Shown one piece after another: positions 33,715 through 46,454 of a stretch of 64,000 nucleotides of DNA. Position 1 is the first letter of the stretch. Every line of letters begins with the position of its first letter. Made by a program: the position numbers and the translations under genes. The notes beneath the pieces were generated by a model. That model was given only the letters and a program-made list of their open reading frames with translations. It was not told the DNA's origin and searched no databases. The DNA is from Diogma glabrata (taxonomy: Eukaryota > Arthropoda > Insecta > Diptera > Cylindrotomidae): NCBI GenBank assembly GCA_963693315.1, contig OY856188.1, positions 201,687,602-201,751,601 of the forward strand, given 5' to 3'.

Positions 33715-34475
33715 TCAATTTCCTTCAGACAATCCTAACGTCTGAGCAAAGAGTAAGGCGTATAATAGGTGATCATTGGCAGAACAATGGTTATATAATA
33801 TATGGACACTATTTAACGTTTAATGCATAGAGCATCGATGAGCTATAAAGCAATTTCACTAAGATGTTCACCCACCCAGTACGGTCTTTGATCGGATACG
33901 AGTTCCGCAATTGCCCTTCAGTTTACTCGCTCTGATGCGTTTGCTTGTGGAATTGAATTGTTTAAGGTATGATGGATCCTATACCTTCAATGAAAATAGT
34001 CGAGTAAATTAGATTTAAACTGCGGCTCATTATCCAACTAAAGACATGATTGATTTCTGATTTTAGGAACGTAACCAGCGTGCATCACCGTGTAAGAAGC
34101 TTTAGGAACAAAAACAAATTTTATTCAGTTGTCCATTCGGGGCAATTAGTTATCGTTAACCACAATTTCCAAATTTCTCCTTCTGATCTTTGGCTTTCAC
34201 GAGAAATTAATTTTTTTTAAATTCCAGTTCATTGGACGTGCGTAAATCGGACAGGGGAGTGAGGACTATCAGAATCACTGGTTATCTTCACTAATTGAAG
34301 ATGATTGTTCATCATAAAGGCAAGAGAAGTTAGTTGAAATTAAACACGTAAATTTTATTATAAATAAACGCATCAACAAACAACATTCTCGAGAGAGCAT
34401 CATAGACTACTTAAAGCTTAACCCACAAATGTTTAATTTCAATAGTTAATCCTTGTAGCTTCAAGCTCCATCGTG
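33715..34475 (+). pseudogene. Possible LINE RT C-terminal relic
   Basis: EQRVRRIIGDHW (about 33738) resembles VQKRAIRIVGDRT of the LINE at 24.9 kb, and LNPQMFNF (about 34420) resembles its FNPQMFKK near the C-terminus. They occur in the same order but with little recognisable in between. This could be a decayed relative or coincidence. Confidence 0.3.
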
Positions 34476-34639
34476 TCAAACTGTATCAACCATTCGAAGG
34501 GACCCTCAATAAATGTGTGGATAGAAGCTATTTTCTTTTTCGCTGACAGAGTAATTTTGATGAGAAAACTAACAACAAACACGGTGAAAATAATTATAAA
34601 TGCTTTATTCGTCCTTAGGGCAACTGCAACTTCATTTAA

Positions 34640-35110
34640 AATTTAACCCGCTTTAAAAATATCGAGTAAATCCGGAAATAAAAGTGGCAGAGGTAATTAC
34701 AGATCTATATCTGCACTGTCAGTACTGTCTAAAATTAACGGATACCATATTACGAGTAGAAAATACCAAATACCTGGGTCTCTATATCAGTTCGCGACTA
34801 AACTGGAGCCTAGATGCCAGTAAAAAAATCGATAAACTTCGAATATATGTTCGTCATTTTCAAGATCTTTAACAAATTAATAAATGTTACCAATACCCTA
34901 CCCTTAAAATAACTTTTGAAATTTCGAATAGAGAAAGTCGATATTGTCTACAATTCAGATTACCATACTGTTAAAGGAACGTTGCGATGAACAATGCTTT
35001 TTATAGAGGACTTAAAGAGTATAACAAACTCGACGATAGAGACATTTAGCTTAGTTAAATTTAAGAATACAATAAGAAAAGATCTACTGCTCCAATGTTT
35101 GTGGTAGTTA
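34640..35110 (+). pseudogene. Non-LTR RT C-terminal relic (another family)
   Basis: A 62-codon frame has DTILRVENTKYLGLYISS, LNWSLDASKKIDKLR and YVRHFQDL, the thumb segment after the RT palm of many LINEs. A second block (34985-35105) contains FYRGLKEYNKLDDRD and, in another frame, TFSLVKFKNTIRKDLL, the typical C-terminal end. Frames are broken and the palm is absent. Confidence 0.6.
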
Positions 35111-35329
35111 ATATACACATTGAAAAACCAACCAAAATGGACAAAAGAGAAATTGAATTTGATAGATTTGCTGTCACGATGTTTTTCGTCTCTCTTCATT
35201 CATTTCTGTATTTAAGTTCTCTCTATATTTATATACATATACTCTAATCTATGTCATCTCCAAAATTAAAAATTTATTCTTTGAACAAAATTTATGAAAT
35301 GTACTTTTCACTGTCTATCTACAAAACTA

Positions 35330-35390
35330 TACAAAAACGTGGGTTCAACAACTTGCTCGCCGAGGGTTCCGTTTATAAAATATAGAAAAT
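35330..35390. repeat. Fragment related to the head of composite repeats G/H
   Basis: ACTTGCTCGCCGAGGGTTCCGTTTATAAAA resembles the GCTAAGGGTTCCGTG head of G. It directly precedes the BEL-1 target site. Confidence 0.45.
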
Positions 35391-35395
35391 AGTAT

Positions 35396-35683
35396 TGTTG
35401 GAAACAAAAGCATCGGTTGTAGCCAGTGTAAAACCTATAAATAAAATACAATTACAACTACCTATAAATAAAATCCACAATTACAATTTATAATTTATTT
35501 TAAGTCTAATAAATCATTTTTGCTTTATATAATTCAATCGCTCATAGTAGCTGCTAACTAAAACAAGGAAATAAAATTATAAAAGAATAATAATAAAATT
35601 AATTAATTTAAATAAAAGTTTTCATTTTGTAAAAAATATAAAATTGTCGGCCTTTCAATTAAATTGATGGTTGTACCAAAACA
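35396..35683 (+). repeat. BEL-1 5' LTR
   Basis: Starts TGTTGGAAACA and ends ACCAAAACA. It contains TATATAA (about 35525) and several AATAAA motifs that may serve transcription start and polyadenylation. It is identical, base by base, to 42516-42803. Confidence 0.95.
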
Positions 35684-35694
35684 TGGTCCTTCGA
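35684..35694 (+). promoter_or_regulatory. BEL-1 primer-binding site (tRNA-Tyr)
   Basis: TGGTCCTTCGA directly follows the LTR. It is complementary to the expected 3' end of tRNA-Tyr (TCGAAGGACCA) over 11 bases. The identification of the tRNA is from memory of conserved eukaryotic tRNA-Tyr acceptor sequences. Confidence 0.75.
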
Positions 35695-37441
35695 AGCTCT
35701 ATAGAATCAACATTGGATTTATACCACCTGAAAATTACCAGTTTGCAGTTACCAACAATTAAAACAACGGCTTAATCAACAATCTAATCACCAGATAAGT
35801 TCTTCACGTTTTTTATCTTATTCAAATTGTTAGATGGAATAACTATGAACACTTTTTGGACATTTTAATAAATCTAGTGCAATAATTTTTCTTTCGGTTT
35901 GTTGATTAGTTAATTCAGTAGACTGTAAAAACAATTTATGTAAAATCAACCCGAATAAAGTTTTTTTTTTGTGATACAGTGAAAATATTTAACGGTAAAG
36001 ATAATTAATTACTAATTCATTTTCGTCAAAGTAATTTACAAACTATATATATAAAGTTAATTATGTGTTAAGGATAAACAGTTTATGAATTTGTGTAAAA
36101 TATTTGGCGTTTCTATGGTGAAAATATTTAACTAAACATAATTAACAGTTAATGCATTTGCATGGAAGTAATTTGCAAAATTGCAAATTTAAAAATCGTC
36201 GCTTTAATAATGAAACAACGTATTCGCAAAAGTGTAGTTTCGAGATAATTGGGTTTAAAGATTTTTCGATTTTCTGATTTTCGTAAACTCGGCAGCACTA
36301 TTGAATGAATAAAGATATTGAAAAAAAAATTTCTGCCAATTAATCTTGACTAATTTCCCTACAGCATATTAAAATTTCACATTGGTACCTGCTGGCTTTT
36401 CTACCTAAAAAGAGGTAAAAAGTCAATCAGGTACCTTATACGTTATTTCATATTTCATATACGTTATTTCATTTTGCATAAAAGTACGATTAAGTCTAAA
36501 ACTAATTATTATAAAACTAACGCATAATATTCTTACAATTTTTTATTTATATGAACTGGCATATCATGTAGTAATGAATGATGCTTATACAATATTTTAG
36601 ATTTACCATTTCGTGTGGCGATCGTAATGTATGTAAAGTATACGACACTGATTTTACCCAAGTTATTATTCTGCAGGAATTGAAATATCGTACATGCATT
36701 TACGCTGTTTCAATATTTAACCGAATTAAAATTTGCATGTACGTTAATTAACAATATATTAATTTTCAACCCCAGTTATAAAAAAATTGGAAAATGTTAA
36801 AATGCCACTTTATAGACATCCTTATGGGGAATGCAGCGCACCCATTATATAAAAACAACGTATATATGGCATACGTTATTTCATTATTAAAGCGACGAAA
36901 TATAAGTATATATCCTAGTTCCAAATTTATTGCACCTACGTAGAAAGAATAGATAGATGGAAAATAGATAAGTATCACATTTTCCTTTTGAATCTTGAAT
37001 ATTTACGGACAATCTTTGAAAATTATGTTTTTGAACATTTAAATGAATAAGTGATATGTATGTGTGAAATATACCGTTTCGATTTTGTAATTGATTATAA
37101 AACTTTTTACAATAAAGTTTCTTTTGATCCCATTTATAATGTTTAGCGGGAAAAATAAGTAACTGTTAATCATATGAGCATTTTTTTTTAACATTTATAA
37201 TAAAAACAAAAAATTATTGTGATATAGTATTGTGAAATGACTATTTATTTTTATTTGTTTTGTTGTTGTTTTGCGATACGCATAATATAAACGTTTTTTT
37301 GTGATATACTTAAGCTACATAAAATAAATAAATTAAGCTATAAGCTACATAAAATAAAAATACGCATATAATTAAAAAGCTTTAAATAATTAATTATAGC
37401 AGCAACGGTTTAATATTATTTTGCATAAATAATTTAAAATC
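35695..37441 (+). other. BEL-1 long untranslated leader
   Basis: About 1.75 kb without a credible ORF, long compared with the ~430 bp leader of BEL-2. It holds the hairpin at 36384-36435. It also holds an inverted pair around CGTCGCTTTAATAATGAAA (36196 and 36874) and repeated ATACGTTATTTCAT motifs (about 36440, 36468 and 36870). It could include a small embedded element or RNA packaging structures. Confidence 0.6.
36384..36435 (+). promoter_or_regulatory. Stem-loop in BEL-1 leader
   Basis: GGTACCTG (36384-36391) pairs with CAGGTACC (36428-36435). Inside it CTTTTCTACCT pairs with AGGTAAAAAG around a short A-rich loop. The 52-nt imperfect hairpin is the strongest local structure I noticed in the leader. 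A role in packaging or dimerisation is only a guess. Confidence 0.55.
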
Positions 37442-40400
37442 ATGAGTACAACAGAGCTAGCGTCGTTAAAAAAAATCCGATCCAATCTAAAGGGAAGCAT
37501 AACGCGGATTTTAAATTACGTACAAGCGCTTGAAGTAGAGCGCACGCAACAATTATTTGAGCAATTCACAGACATTGAAGAGCAAATAGTTCGCATATCC
37601 GCGGAAGAACAACCTTTATTAGCTGAGGTAGAGGAAAATTACTTTACCATCACAACCGTATTGAACGGGTTAGTTAGAAAGCGCCAAATAGCAGATGGTT
37701 TTGCAGTGTCTATGGTGGAAAATACAATGAACACTTCTCAATCACAAGCAATGGTTTCAGTTAAGCTTCCAAAAATAGATATTCCGCCATTTTCGGGTGA
37801 TTATATAGAATGGCAATCATTTTTTGATTTGTTCTGTACAACTATCCATGAAAAGGACTTTCTGACAGCTTCACAAAAATTTCAGTATTTGAAGGGTCTC
37901 TTGCGTGGAGAAGCAGCATCGCTGTTACGGCATTTCACTATTACTGAAGCAAATTACATGGAAGCCTTTAATAAATTGAAACAGCGCTATGATAGAAAGC
38001 GTCATACAGTGAATGCCTTTATCAAATCCTTTTTAGAGCAGCCTAATATTAGCACAATCAGTTCAGCAGCAGTAAGAAAACTTTGGGATACATCTGATGA
38101 AGTCATTCGTGGGTTGAAAGCGCTCGGTCCAAGAGCAGAGGAACGCGATCCTTGGTTGCTCCACATATTAGTCAATAAATTGGACTCAGAATCTAGAAGC
38201 TTATGGGCTCAAGCGTCAACAGAGACAGAGTTTCCCACTTTAAATACGTTCTTCGAATTTTTGAGCAAACGGACCGACGCATTGGAGTCAATCAACAAGA
38301 ATGATGGCAAAAGGTACTATCAACCTCAGTTTGTTAAAGCATCATCATCTAAAGCATTTGCAACTATGGGCATAAAATGCTGTCCAATCTGCAAATCAGA
38401 TGAACATAAATTGTTTGAATGTAGCCAATTCATAACCTTAGACATCCAGCAACGTCAAGAATTAATTCGCAACGAAAAGCGATGTTTTAACTGCCTCAAC
38501 TTTAGCCACAGTACGTACAATTGCAAATCCAGAAAACGATGTAGCCAGTGCCAAAAAAAGCATCACTCAATGTTGCACAGCGAACAAGAAGCAGCAAAAC
38601 TTGAACCAGTCGCGTCATCTTCAATGCAAGATCACAACACTGAACAAGATTCGAATTGTTTGAAAGTATCTTCAACTGACTCGCAAGTAATTTTACCAAC
38701 TGCAATGGTAAAAGTGGGGGATGGTTATGGAGGAGTCAAATTATGTCGCGCATTGCTAGATTCTGCATCTCAGGAGTCCTTTGTAACAGAAGAGTGTGCT
38801 CAAAGTCTGGGATTGCAACGGAATAATGGCAGACTTTGTATGAAAGGTCTAGGAGATGCGAAATTGGGAACATCAAGGGGAAAGATTGAAATATCAGTTA
38901 AACCACTCGAAGGAGAAGAACTGAAAGTAACAGCATTTGTGGTCCCTAAAATAACAACAATGCTTCCTTCTTACGATTTTAAAATGACTGATTGGAAACA
39001 GTTGGAGGATAAAACATTAGCTGATCCAAACTTTAATAAACGCAGTCGAATCGACATTCTATTAGGCACCGAAATATACTACGAAGTTACTAAAAGCAGC
39101 AAAGTTAAACTAAAAAATCGGCTAGTGGCCGAAAACACGTCACTTGGCTGGATTATTGCTGGTAGACATCATGAGTCTGCCAACAATGAACAATCGTCGT
39201 GCTTTAATGTCGTCATGAATATTGATGCAAGCCTTCGTAGATTTTGGGAAGTAGAATCCATTTCCGCAGCATCAAAAAAGACGATGGAAGAGCAAACATG
39301 TGAAGATCTTTTTGTAGCCACTACCAAAAGGGCAGAGGATGGAAAATTTGTCGTAGAATTACCTTTCAAAGAGAAAGTAGAGCATTTGGGGTCTTCATAT
39401 CATCTAGCAATGTCTCGATTATGTGCAATGGAAAGAAAATTTAGGAGGGATCCGGTTTTTTGCGAGCTTTACAACAAATTTATGGCAGAATATGAATTGC
39501 TACACCATATGGAAGAAATCCCGACTGATACAAATTTATATTATTTCCCTCATCATGGTGTACTAAAGGAAACCAATACCACAACAAAGCTTCGAGTTGT
39601 GTTTGATGCTTCGGCGAAATCAATAAATGGAATATCGTTTAATAGTCAGCTTTGCATCGGACCAACAGTACAATCTTCATTAGTAGACATTCTTTTGAGA
39701 TTTCGACAGCATCGATTTGTATTTACTGGTGATGCTGAAAAAATGTATCGGCAAGTATGGGTTAATGAAAAGAATGTTGTACATCAAAATATTCTTTGGC
39801 GAACGGACCCCAATAGCCCTCCAAAAACATTTCGATTAAAAACTCTTACCTATGGTACATCACCAGCATCGTTTCTTGCCACAAGATGCTTAAATGAATT
39901 AGCAAACCAAGCTCGGGAGCATTATCCAATAGCAGCACAAATAATTAAGGAGGATGTATACGTGGATGATCTGATGACTGGAGCCAACACTGAATATGAA
40001 TTGTTTCGTCTGAAAAACGATATTATCACCATTCTATCAACAGCCGGTTTCAATTTAAGAAAGTTTTCGACCAATAGTAATAGACTAGGTGAAGTTGTAG
40101 AGATGTCATCAAATACGTCAAAAGAAATAAATGATTATCCCGAAAGCCCAAAATTATTGGGTTTAAATTGGAATCCAGCTACTGACAACTTTTTCTTTAA
40201 GGTAAAACTTAAAAAGCAGCATCATCATTCAAAGAGGACATTACTGTCCGAATCGAGTAAAATATTTGATCCCATAGGATGGCTAGCTCCAGTCATTGTA
40301 AGAATCAAGACCTTATTTCAAAGCTTGTGGTTGCAGGACTTAGGCTGGGATGATAGATTGCCGAGTGCAGTGGAAGATCAATGGACAAACTTACGCAATG

Positions 40401-42490
40401 ATATAACAAATGTTAACCATATCCAAATACCAAGATGGCTACAAACATTCGACTCCATTCAGTTGCATGGGTTTTGCGATGCAAGCGAAACGGCGTACGC
40501 AGCAGTAGTCTTCAGTAGAGTGAAAACGGAATTCGGAATTAAATCACGAATAATCACCGCAAAAACGAAGGTATCCCCCATTGAAGCATTGAGTATACCA
40601 CGGTTGGAACTTCTAGGTGCTCTGCTTCTAACAAAACTCATGAATCAAGTAAGATCAGCATTAAAACTTAAAGAAGAACGAGTTACGCTATGGACAGATT
40701 CGCAAATTGTACTCGATTGGCTGTCGTCAGTTCCACGTAAATGGCCTACATTTATTGCCAATCGAACCTCTGAGATTCTTACCTCATACAGCCGTGAACA
40801 TTGGAAACATGTTCCATCGACAGAGAATCCAGCAGATTGCGCATCCAGAGGAATCTCAGCTATCGAACTTAAAAACCACGAATTGTGGTGGGTTGGACCT
40901 GATTGGCTTTCTGGCACAGAAAAGGATTGGCCCGTCCAAAAGGAATCGTACGGTACAAGTAAAGAAATAAAGCAGCATGGATTGGTCTTCAAAATTGATT
41001 CTAAAAATAACATTATGGATCAAATTGTCTCTTACTACTCCAGCTTTTTCAAAATGAAACGAGTATTGTCTATGATTCTTCGTTTTATAAAAAACTGTCG
41101 TGTGGCGCCACAAGAAAGACGTTTTGGATCTATCACGAGAGGTGATATGACTGAAGCTGCAAACAACTTAATCAGATACATACAACAGCAGCATTTTTAC
41201 AAAGAATTCGAATGCCTCCAGAAATCACAAAATGTATCTAAGCATAGTAATTTGAAAACATTAAATCCATTCATTGATGATGCCGGTGTTATCCGTGTCG
41301 GTGGTAGAATTCAAAAGTCGCTATCAGCATTCTCTGTCAAGCATCCAATTATTTTACCTAGAAAATCAGAAATCACTAAATCAATTTTGCAAGATTTACA
41401 CGAACAATTCTTTCATGCAGGAGTAACGTTAATGGTAACCCTTCTTCGACAACAATACTGGGTCATTCGAGCTAAAGATGAGATTAGACACATAGTGCAT
41501 GAATGTGTCAAGTGTATAAGACAGAAACCCCAACGAGAACAGCAATTAATGGATGACTTGCCACAGGCAAGAGTAGAATTTACACACGCATTTAATAAAG
41601 TTGGGGTTGATTATGCAGGCCCGTTCAGAGTGCAGCTAACGCGAAGAAGAGGACAAGTTCCTATTAAAACCTACCTCTGCATCTTCATCTGTCTTAGTAC
41701 AAGGGCTGTACATATAGAATGCGTTAGCAACCTTACTTCTGAAAACTTTTTGGGAGCTTTATCACGATTTACGGATCGACGTGGAATCTGTAGTGACATT
41801 TATAGCGACAATGGCACAAATTTTGTGGGCGCTAATCGTCTATTAAGCGAGTTATTCGCTTTTTTAAATAAAAATACTAATAATATCTCTTCTTCTCTTT
41901 TAAGAAAGTAAATAAATTGGCATTTCAATCCTCCAGGATCTCCAAGCATGGGTGGAATCTGGAAGGCAGCCGTGAAGTCCGCAAAAACACACTTGAAGCG
42001 AGTTTTAGGAGAAACTCTACTTACTATCGAGGAATTCACCACTCTAATAACTGGTATAGAGGCTATTTTAAATTCAAGGCCGATGTATGCAACCAATTCG
42101 GAGGAAATTGAGGCAATCACACCAGGTCATTTCCTTATTGGACGCACATTAACGTCGTTACCAGTGCGCACTACACTTGATAGCTGTTCTCTGTCAAGGC
42201 GTTGGGAATTTGTTAAGCGGATAAAACAGCATTTTTGGCATCGATGGCATCGAGACTACCTTACAACACTACAAGTGCGTAATAAGTGGACTGATAAGTC
42301 AGTTAACTTAAAAATCAACGATATCGTCTTAATCAGGGATGAACAGCTACCAGCAACTCAGTGGGCTCTTGGAAGAGTTATTGAAGTCCACCCTGGAGGT
42401 GATGGAAACGTACGAGTTGTGAGCCTTAAAACTTCTGCTGGGATCACTAAAAAACATATTCAAAAGGTGTGCAAGCTGCCAATAAATTGA
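37442..42490 (+). CDS. BEL-1 Gag-Pol polyprotein, interrupted by one in-frame stop
   Basis: One frame of 1683 codons; the only internal stop is TAA at 41909-41911 (codon 1490). Gag has a BEL capsid block (PPFSGDYIEWQSFFDLF, ~115-131) and zinc motifs at 313-378, including a C-X2-C-X4-H-X4-C knuckle (C348, C351, H356, C361). The protease active site is LLDSAS (D440). The RT spans ~700-900, with FTGDAEKMYRQV and YVDD at 840-843. RNase H follows (FCDASE, LWTDSQIVLDWL, ENPADCASRG). Integrase has the H2C2 segment ~1318-1360, D1390 (GVDYAGPF) and D1456 (YSDNGTNF), but at codon 1508 the motif reads GGIWKAA, with Lys where relatives, including BEL-2, have Glu. The BEL-type C-terminal domain ends at 42490. 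The ATG at 37442 opens the frame. Both defects lie within 57 bp. As it stands, the encoded integrase should be inactive. Confidence 0.93.
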
Positions 42491-42498
42491 ATCAGGCG

Positions 42499-42515
42499 AT
42501 TCAAGCCGGGCGGCA
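42499..42515 (+). promoter_or_regulatory. BEL-1 polypurine-tract position
   Basis: GCCGGGCGGCA lies immediately before the 3' LTR. It is G-rich but not a classical long purine run; such short GC-rich sequences are common in BEL elements at this place. Confidence 0.5.
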
Positions 42516-42803
42516 TGTTGGAAACAAAAGCATCGGTTGTAGCCAGTGTAAAACCTATAAATAAAATACAATTACAACTACCTATAAATAAAATCCACAA
42601 TTACAATTTATAATTTATTTTAAGTCTAATAAATCATTTTTGCTTTATATAATTCAATCGCTCATAGTAGCTGCTAACTAAAACAAGGAAATAAAATTAT
42701 AAAAGAATAATAATAAAATTAATTAATTTAAATAAAAGTTTTCATTTTGTAAAAAATATAAAATTGTCGGCCTTTCAATTAAATTGATGGTTGTACCAAA
42801 ACA
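42516..42803 (+). repeat. BEL-1 3' LTR
   Basis: Identical to 35396-35683 over all 288 bases I compared. Confidence 0.95.
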
Positions 42804-42808
42804 AGTAT

Positions 42809-43967
42809 ATTATTTAATTTGGATCTAAAGTGCGTCAGTAACGTCAGTTTTTAAATCATAGCCAGTTTTTAGGACATAATTTATTGAAATCAACAATAAA
42901 TTCGCCTATTACAATAGATGAAGGCAAATGTGTTGTCAAACTGTTGCCAACAAGTCCACAGTTACGACAATTATACGTGATTTGTCTACTTAACATTAGG
43001 GATATCAACAGTTTTCGAAATTCATATTTTGTTTTATTTAATTTTTTACTAAATATACAATTTCTGTACGGATAGTCCTTCACAAAACACAACTTTAATA
43101 CTAATAATTATTTAATAAATCTAAAAACAGTTCTCTCCAAAATTACAAAAAAACTGCTAGAAAATAGACAAATAATTCATCTTTTACTTGAGAACATCCC
43201 ACTCCAATTTTTTTTCTTCAAGATTTCTACTCTCAATCCCATCCGAATAACATTTTAAAAGATGAGCAGACCGCTATAGTTATCTTTCAATCCTTACAAC
43301 ATTTCCTATAACCGTAAAGCTTTTCCACGTTTTTGTTTTGTAATGTTCGAAAAAGGAGAGTGCAAGGAGGAGAGAGGAGAGTTCTCGAAAAAAATTTCGC
43401 AGTTTTAAAAATAAATCAAAAACTGTGCTTTTGAAAATTAAAAAAAAATTGTTACGGCATAAAAGTCAGCTTGCATATGATGAAAATCAATGGAATTATG
43501 TTACCCATAGCAGGTTATGAATTAATGTTTTTTTGTGGACGACAATCAGAAACGGACCACAGTTGTAGTTTTGCTCATATTTCCACTATCTTTACTTACA
43601 AGTACATTTACTTAAATATTACATTTACTTTTATTTAAATGATTTTAAATGATTTTAATATTAAACCTTCCCTTTTTTTGTATACTTTGCTAATGATGTT
43701 TCTTACTTTTTTGGCATGAACGTAAAAGATTTCCACTTCCTTTCCATAATAAGTTTTTGAAAATTATTCCAAAATATTTTGTTTATTTAATTGCATACAA
43801 CACACAATCCACTTTTGTCCTTTTAAGTTCTTACAGTTCAGTTAATAATTTTAGATTTTAATGACTTCAATTTTTTTTTCGTTTGATAGTATAAAAAGAT
43901 TTAATGAGAAACATCAAATTACTACATTTTGTGTTCAAGTTTTTTGTTAAATTTTCAATATTTAAAA
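42809..43967. other. Non-coding AT-rich DNA
   Basis: No gene or clear repeat is seen. Around 43330-43560 the composition is slightly less AT-rich (GGAGAGTGCAAGGAGGAGAG), and a phrase AAAAACTGTGCTTTTGAAAATTAAAAA is vaguely like the satellite monomers of G; I could not confirm this. Confidence 0.35.
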
Positions 43968-45416
43968 TATGAAGGGGCTAAAATCTCACAGCTCTGAGAT
44001 ATCAAAACTTCAATCTGTGTTAAGGATTTTGATATAGTTTTCGGCAAAAAACTTTTATGAGGACATTGTTTTTAGTTTTGGGCAACGATGTATATCAAAC
44101 ATAAAACTCTTTATTAAAGTACAAGTATTTTTTATTTCTGTTTAGAAATTTATTACAAAACAAACACGAAATATTAATACGTTGCCGGAAAATTATAACA
44201 AATCATAAATTAAGTGAAAAGGTGATACACCCAGCAAACTACTCAAAAAACTCTCCATTTAGTGTTTCAAGAAAATAATACAAAATTATTCATATTTCTT
44301 TGAAAATTCCAAAAATATTCTAAAAGTTATAATAAAATCAAAAATTTAAACTTTTTTTTCAAGTTCTAAAAACATTCCAAAAGTTATTACAAAATCAAAG
44401 ATTGAAACTTGTTTCAAAATTCTAAAAATATTGCAAAAGTTATAACAAAATCAAAAATTGAAACTTTTTCCAAAATTTTTATTTTATTGCAAAATTTTTT
44501 AATTCAAAAATTCAAACGTTTTCCAAAATTATAAAAATATTGCAAAAATTATAACAAAATCAATAAAGCATACTTTTTTAAAATTCCAAAAGTATTTAAA
44601 AAATTATCACAAAATCAAAAATACAAATTTTTTTCAAAACTCACAAAATATTACAAAAAACTTTTTCCAAAATTCTAAAAATATCGCAAAAATTATAACA
44701 AAACCAAAAATACAAACTTTCTTCAAAATTCCAAAAATATTCAAAAATTATAGTAAAATCAAAAATTTAAACTTTTTCAAAGCTCTAAAAATATTCCGAA
44801 AATTCTTACAAAATCAAAACTACACACTTTTTTCAAAATTCCAAAATTATTTCAAAAATTACAACAAAATCAAAAATTTGCATGTCCAATTTCATGTTCG
44901 ATAACATTTCATGTCAAACAAATAATTAATTGCATTTTTTTTCTAAGAAATGGAGAAAAAATAAGATAAAAATCATTCTTTTGACACACTTGACAACATT
45001 TTTTTGGCAAACCCATAATGCAATAATCTAGTTTTTGGTCTCACATACTAATCCCGACCATCAAGATTTCTCCAAATTCAATTCAACTTTGGTTAAAATT
45101 AACCTTTTTTTATACAAAACATATGCAAATTTCCTTATTTTGACACACTTGACGATTTTTTTGACACACTTTCGGGACAGTTATCAAACACATCGTCCTT
45201 TCAGGTCTTCCCATTGAGTTTTCCCTGTTTTTAAGAAACAAAAATTTTTGAAATCCTTTCAACGGTTTTCAAGATTTCGTCGTTTGTGACGGCAGACAGG
45301 CGCTTTTTTAGAATCAGTAGGTCCTAAAACGTCAAGATATGCCAAAAAAGTGGGAGTAAGAATTTCACTTTTGGCTCGAGAATGTAATACATACTTAGGT
45401 ATTTCAAAGCGAAGTA
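43968..45416 (+). repeat. Family R repeat, copy D
   Basis: Has the left hairpin TCTCACAGCTCTGAGATATC, the ACGTTGCCGGAAAATTATAAC block, the AT-rich array (44290-44880), one GACACACTTGACAAC unit and the right end CAAAGCGAAGTA. It is shorter (~1.45 kb) than A, E and F because it has fewer internal units. Confidence 0.8.
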
Positions 45417-46454
45417 ATTTGGTTTTATAAGTAAATTTATGTAGGATGATCAACAAAGACGTTGCCCACACAAAAAACTAATAAGATAAAGCATTTATTT
45501 ATTCTTTTAACCTTTCAAAGCAACATGAACATGTCTATTAATTTCTCATTGATCAGAAAATCACTGTAATCCGTTGTATTTAGTCGAAACAAAAAAAAAA
45601 AAATACAAAATATATCGAAAAACTCTATACGAGAGCTAAGTGGAAAAACATGGAAATTTTTTTCATAAAAAAATTTTCTTTTACACAATTTTTTTTTCTT
45701 AATACATTTGTTACTTGAAAATCGAATTTAAATCCCATGTGATTTGTTGATAATAGAATACAAAGTATATACAAGTACATAGCTCCCTCCACAAATTCAC
45801 TTTCAAATTCTCCAGAAACAACAGTAAAAAAGAAAAATGAAAAGTTGTTTGGTGAACAATTTCAAAATGTTTATTCTTTTCTTTAAAATTATTCATGTAC
45901 GATTTTTGGTAGGAAAATGAAAAAAAAATATTAAATTGAATAAATCTATGAGTAAATAAAAGTTAAATATACAAATAAAAAATTACATGGTTCAAGGTTA
46001 AGTATGAGCAAAAAGTTTTTTTTGTTAGAACAATTTATGATTTACATTTTTCGCCCTTAAATCATTTTCTTACCGATTTTATTTTGAGGTTGTTTATCGG
46101 AAAACATTAATATTAATTAGATAAAGTTTATGTAAAGGAACTGTATTTAAATGAAAGAGTTTTTCTTCAAGAAATTGGTTCATATAAAAAAAGAAAAAAG
46201 GTTAAAAATTAAAGGTAAATATTTTTTTTAATGCATGATTAGCGCTGCACCCGCGAGCAACATTATAATATTTATATTTTGGTAATGATCCCTTAATATT
46301 GTTTTATTTTTTGTAAGCGTGAACGTCGTTTTAAGTTTTATAAAATAAGACTAGAGTGTGGAACCAACATTTCAATTTTTATCGGAAAAGCAGTAGTAAA
46401 TTATTTGGAGGAATATTTACGCATGGAGAGATGAGTTTTTTCTGCTTCTGAATT
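45417..46454. other. Non-coding AT-rich DNA
   Basis: No feature is supported. Several short homopolymer runs and chance frames only. Confidence 0.4.

Larger units (their letters stand above)
35396..42803 (+). mobile_element. BEL-1: young full-length BEL/Pao LTR retrotransposon
   Basis: A 7408-bp element with identical 288-bp LTRs, a 5-bp target duplication, a tRNA-Tyr-like primer-binding site, a 1.7-kb leader and a single gag-pol frame. The structure is complete and the LTR identity indicates a recent insertion. The only obvious defects are an in-frame stop and a lysine in place of the integrase catalytic glutamate (see the CDS). It is unrelated in sequence to the older BEL-2 except at protein level and in the primer-binding site. 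Confidence 0.95.
35391..42808. repeat. BEL-1 target-site duplication AGTAT
   Basis: AGTAT at 35391-35395 and at 42804-42808 borders the two LTRs. Five base pairs is usual for BEL/Pao integration. Confidence 0.9.

Noticed and set aside
40645..41113. Overlapping frames on both strands within BEL-1 pol
   Set aside because: They are shadows of the continuous Gag-Pol frame.
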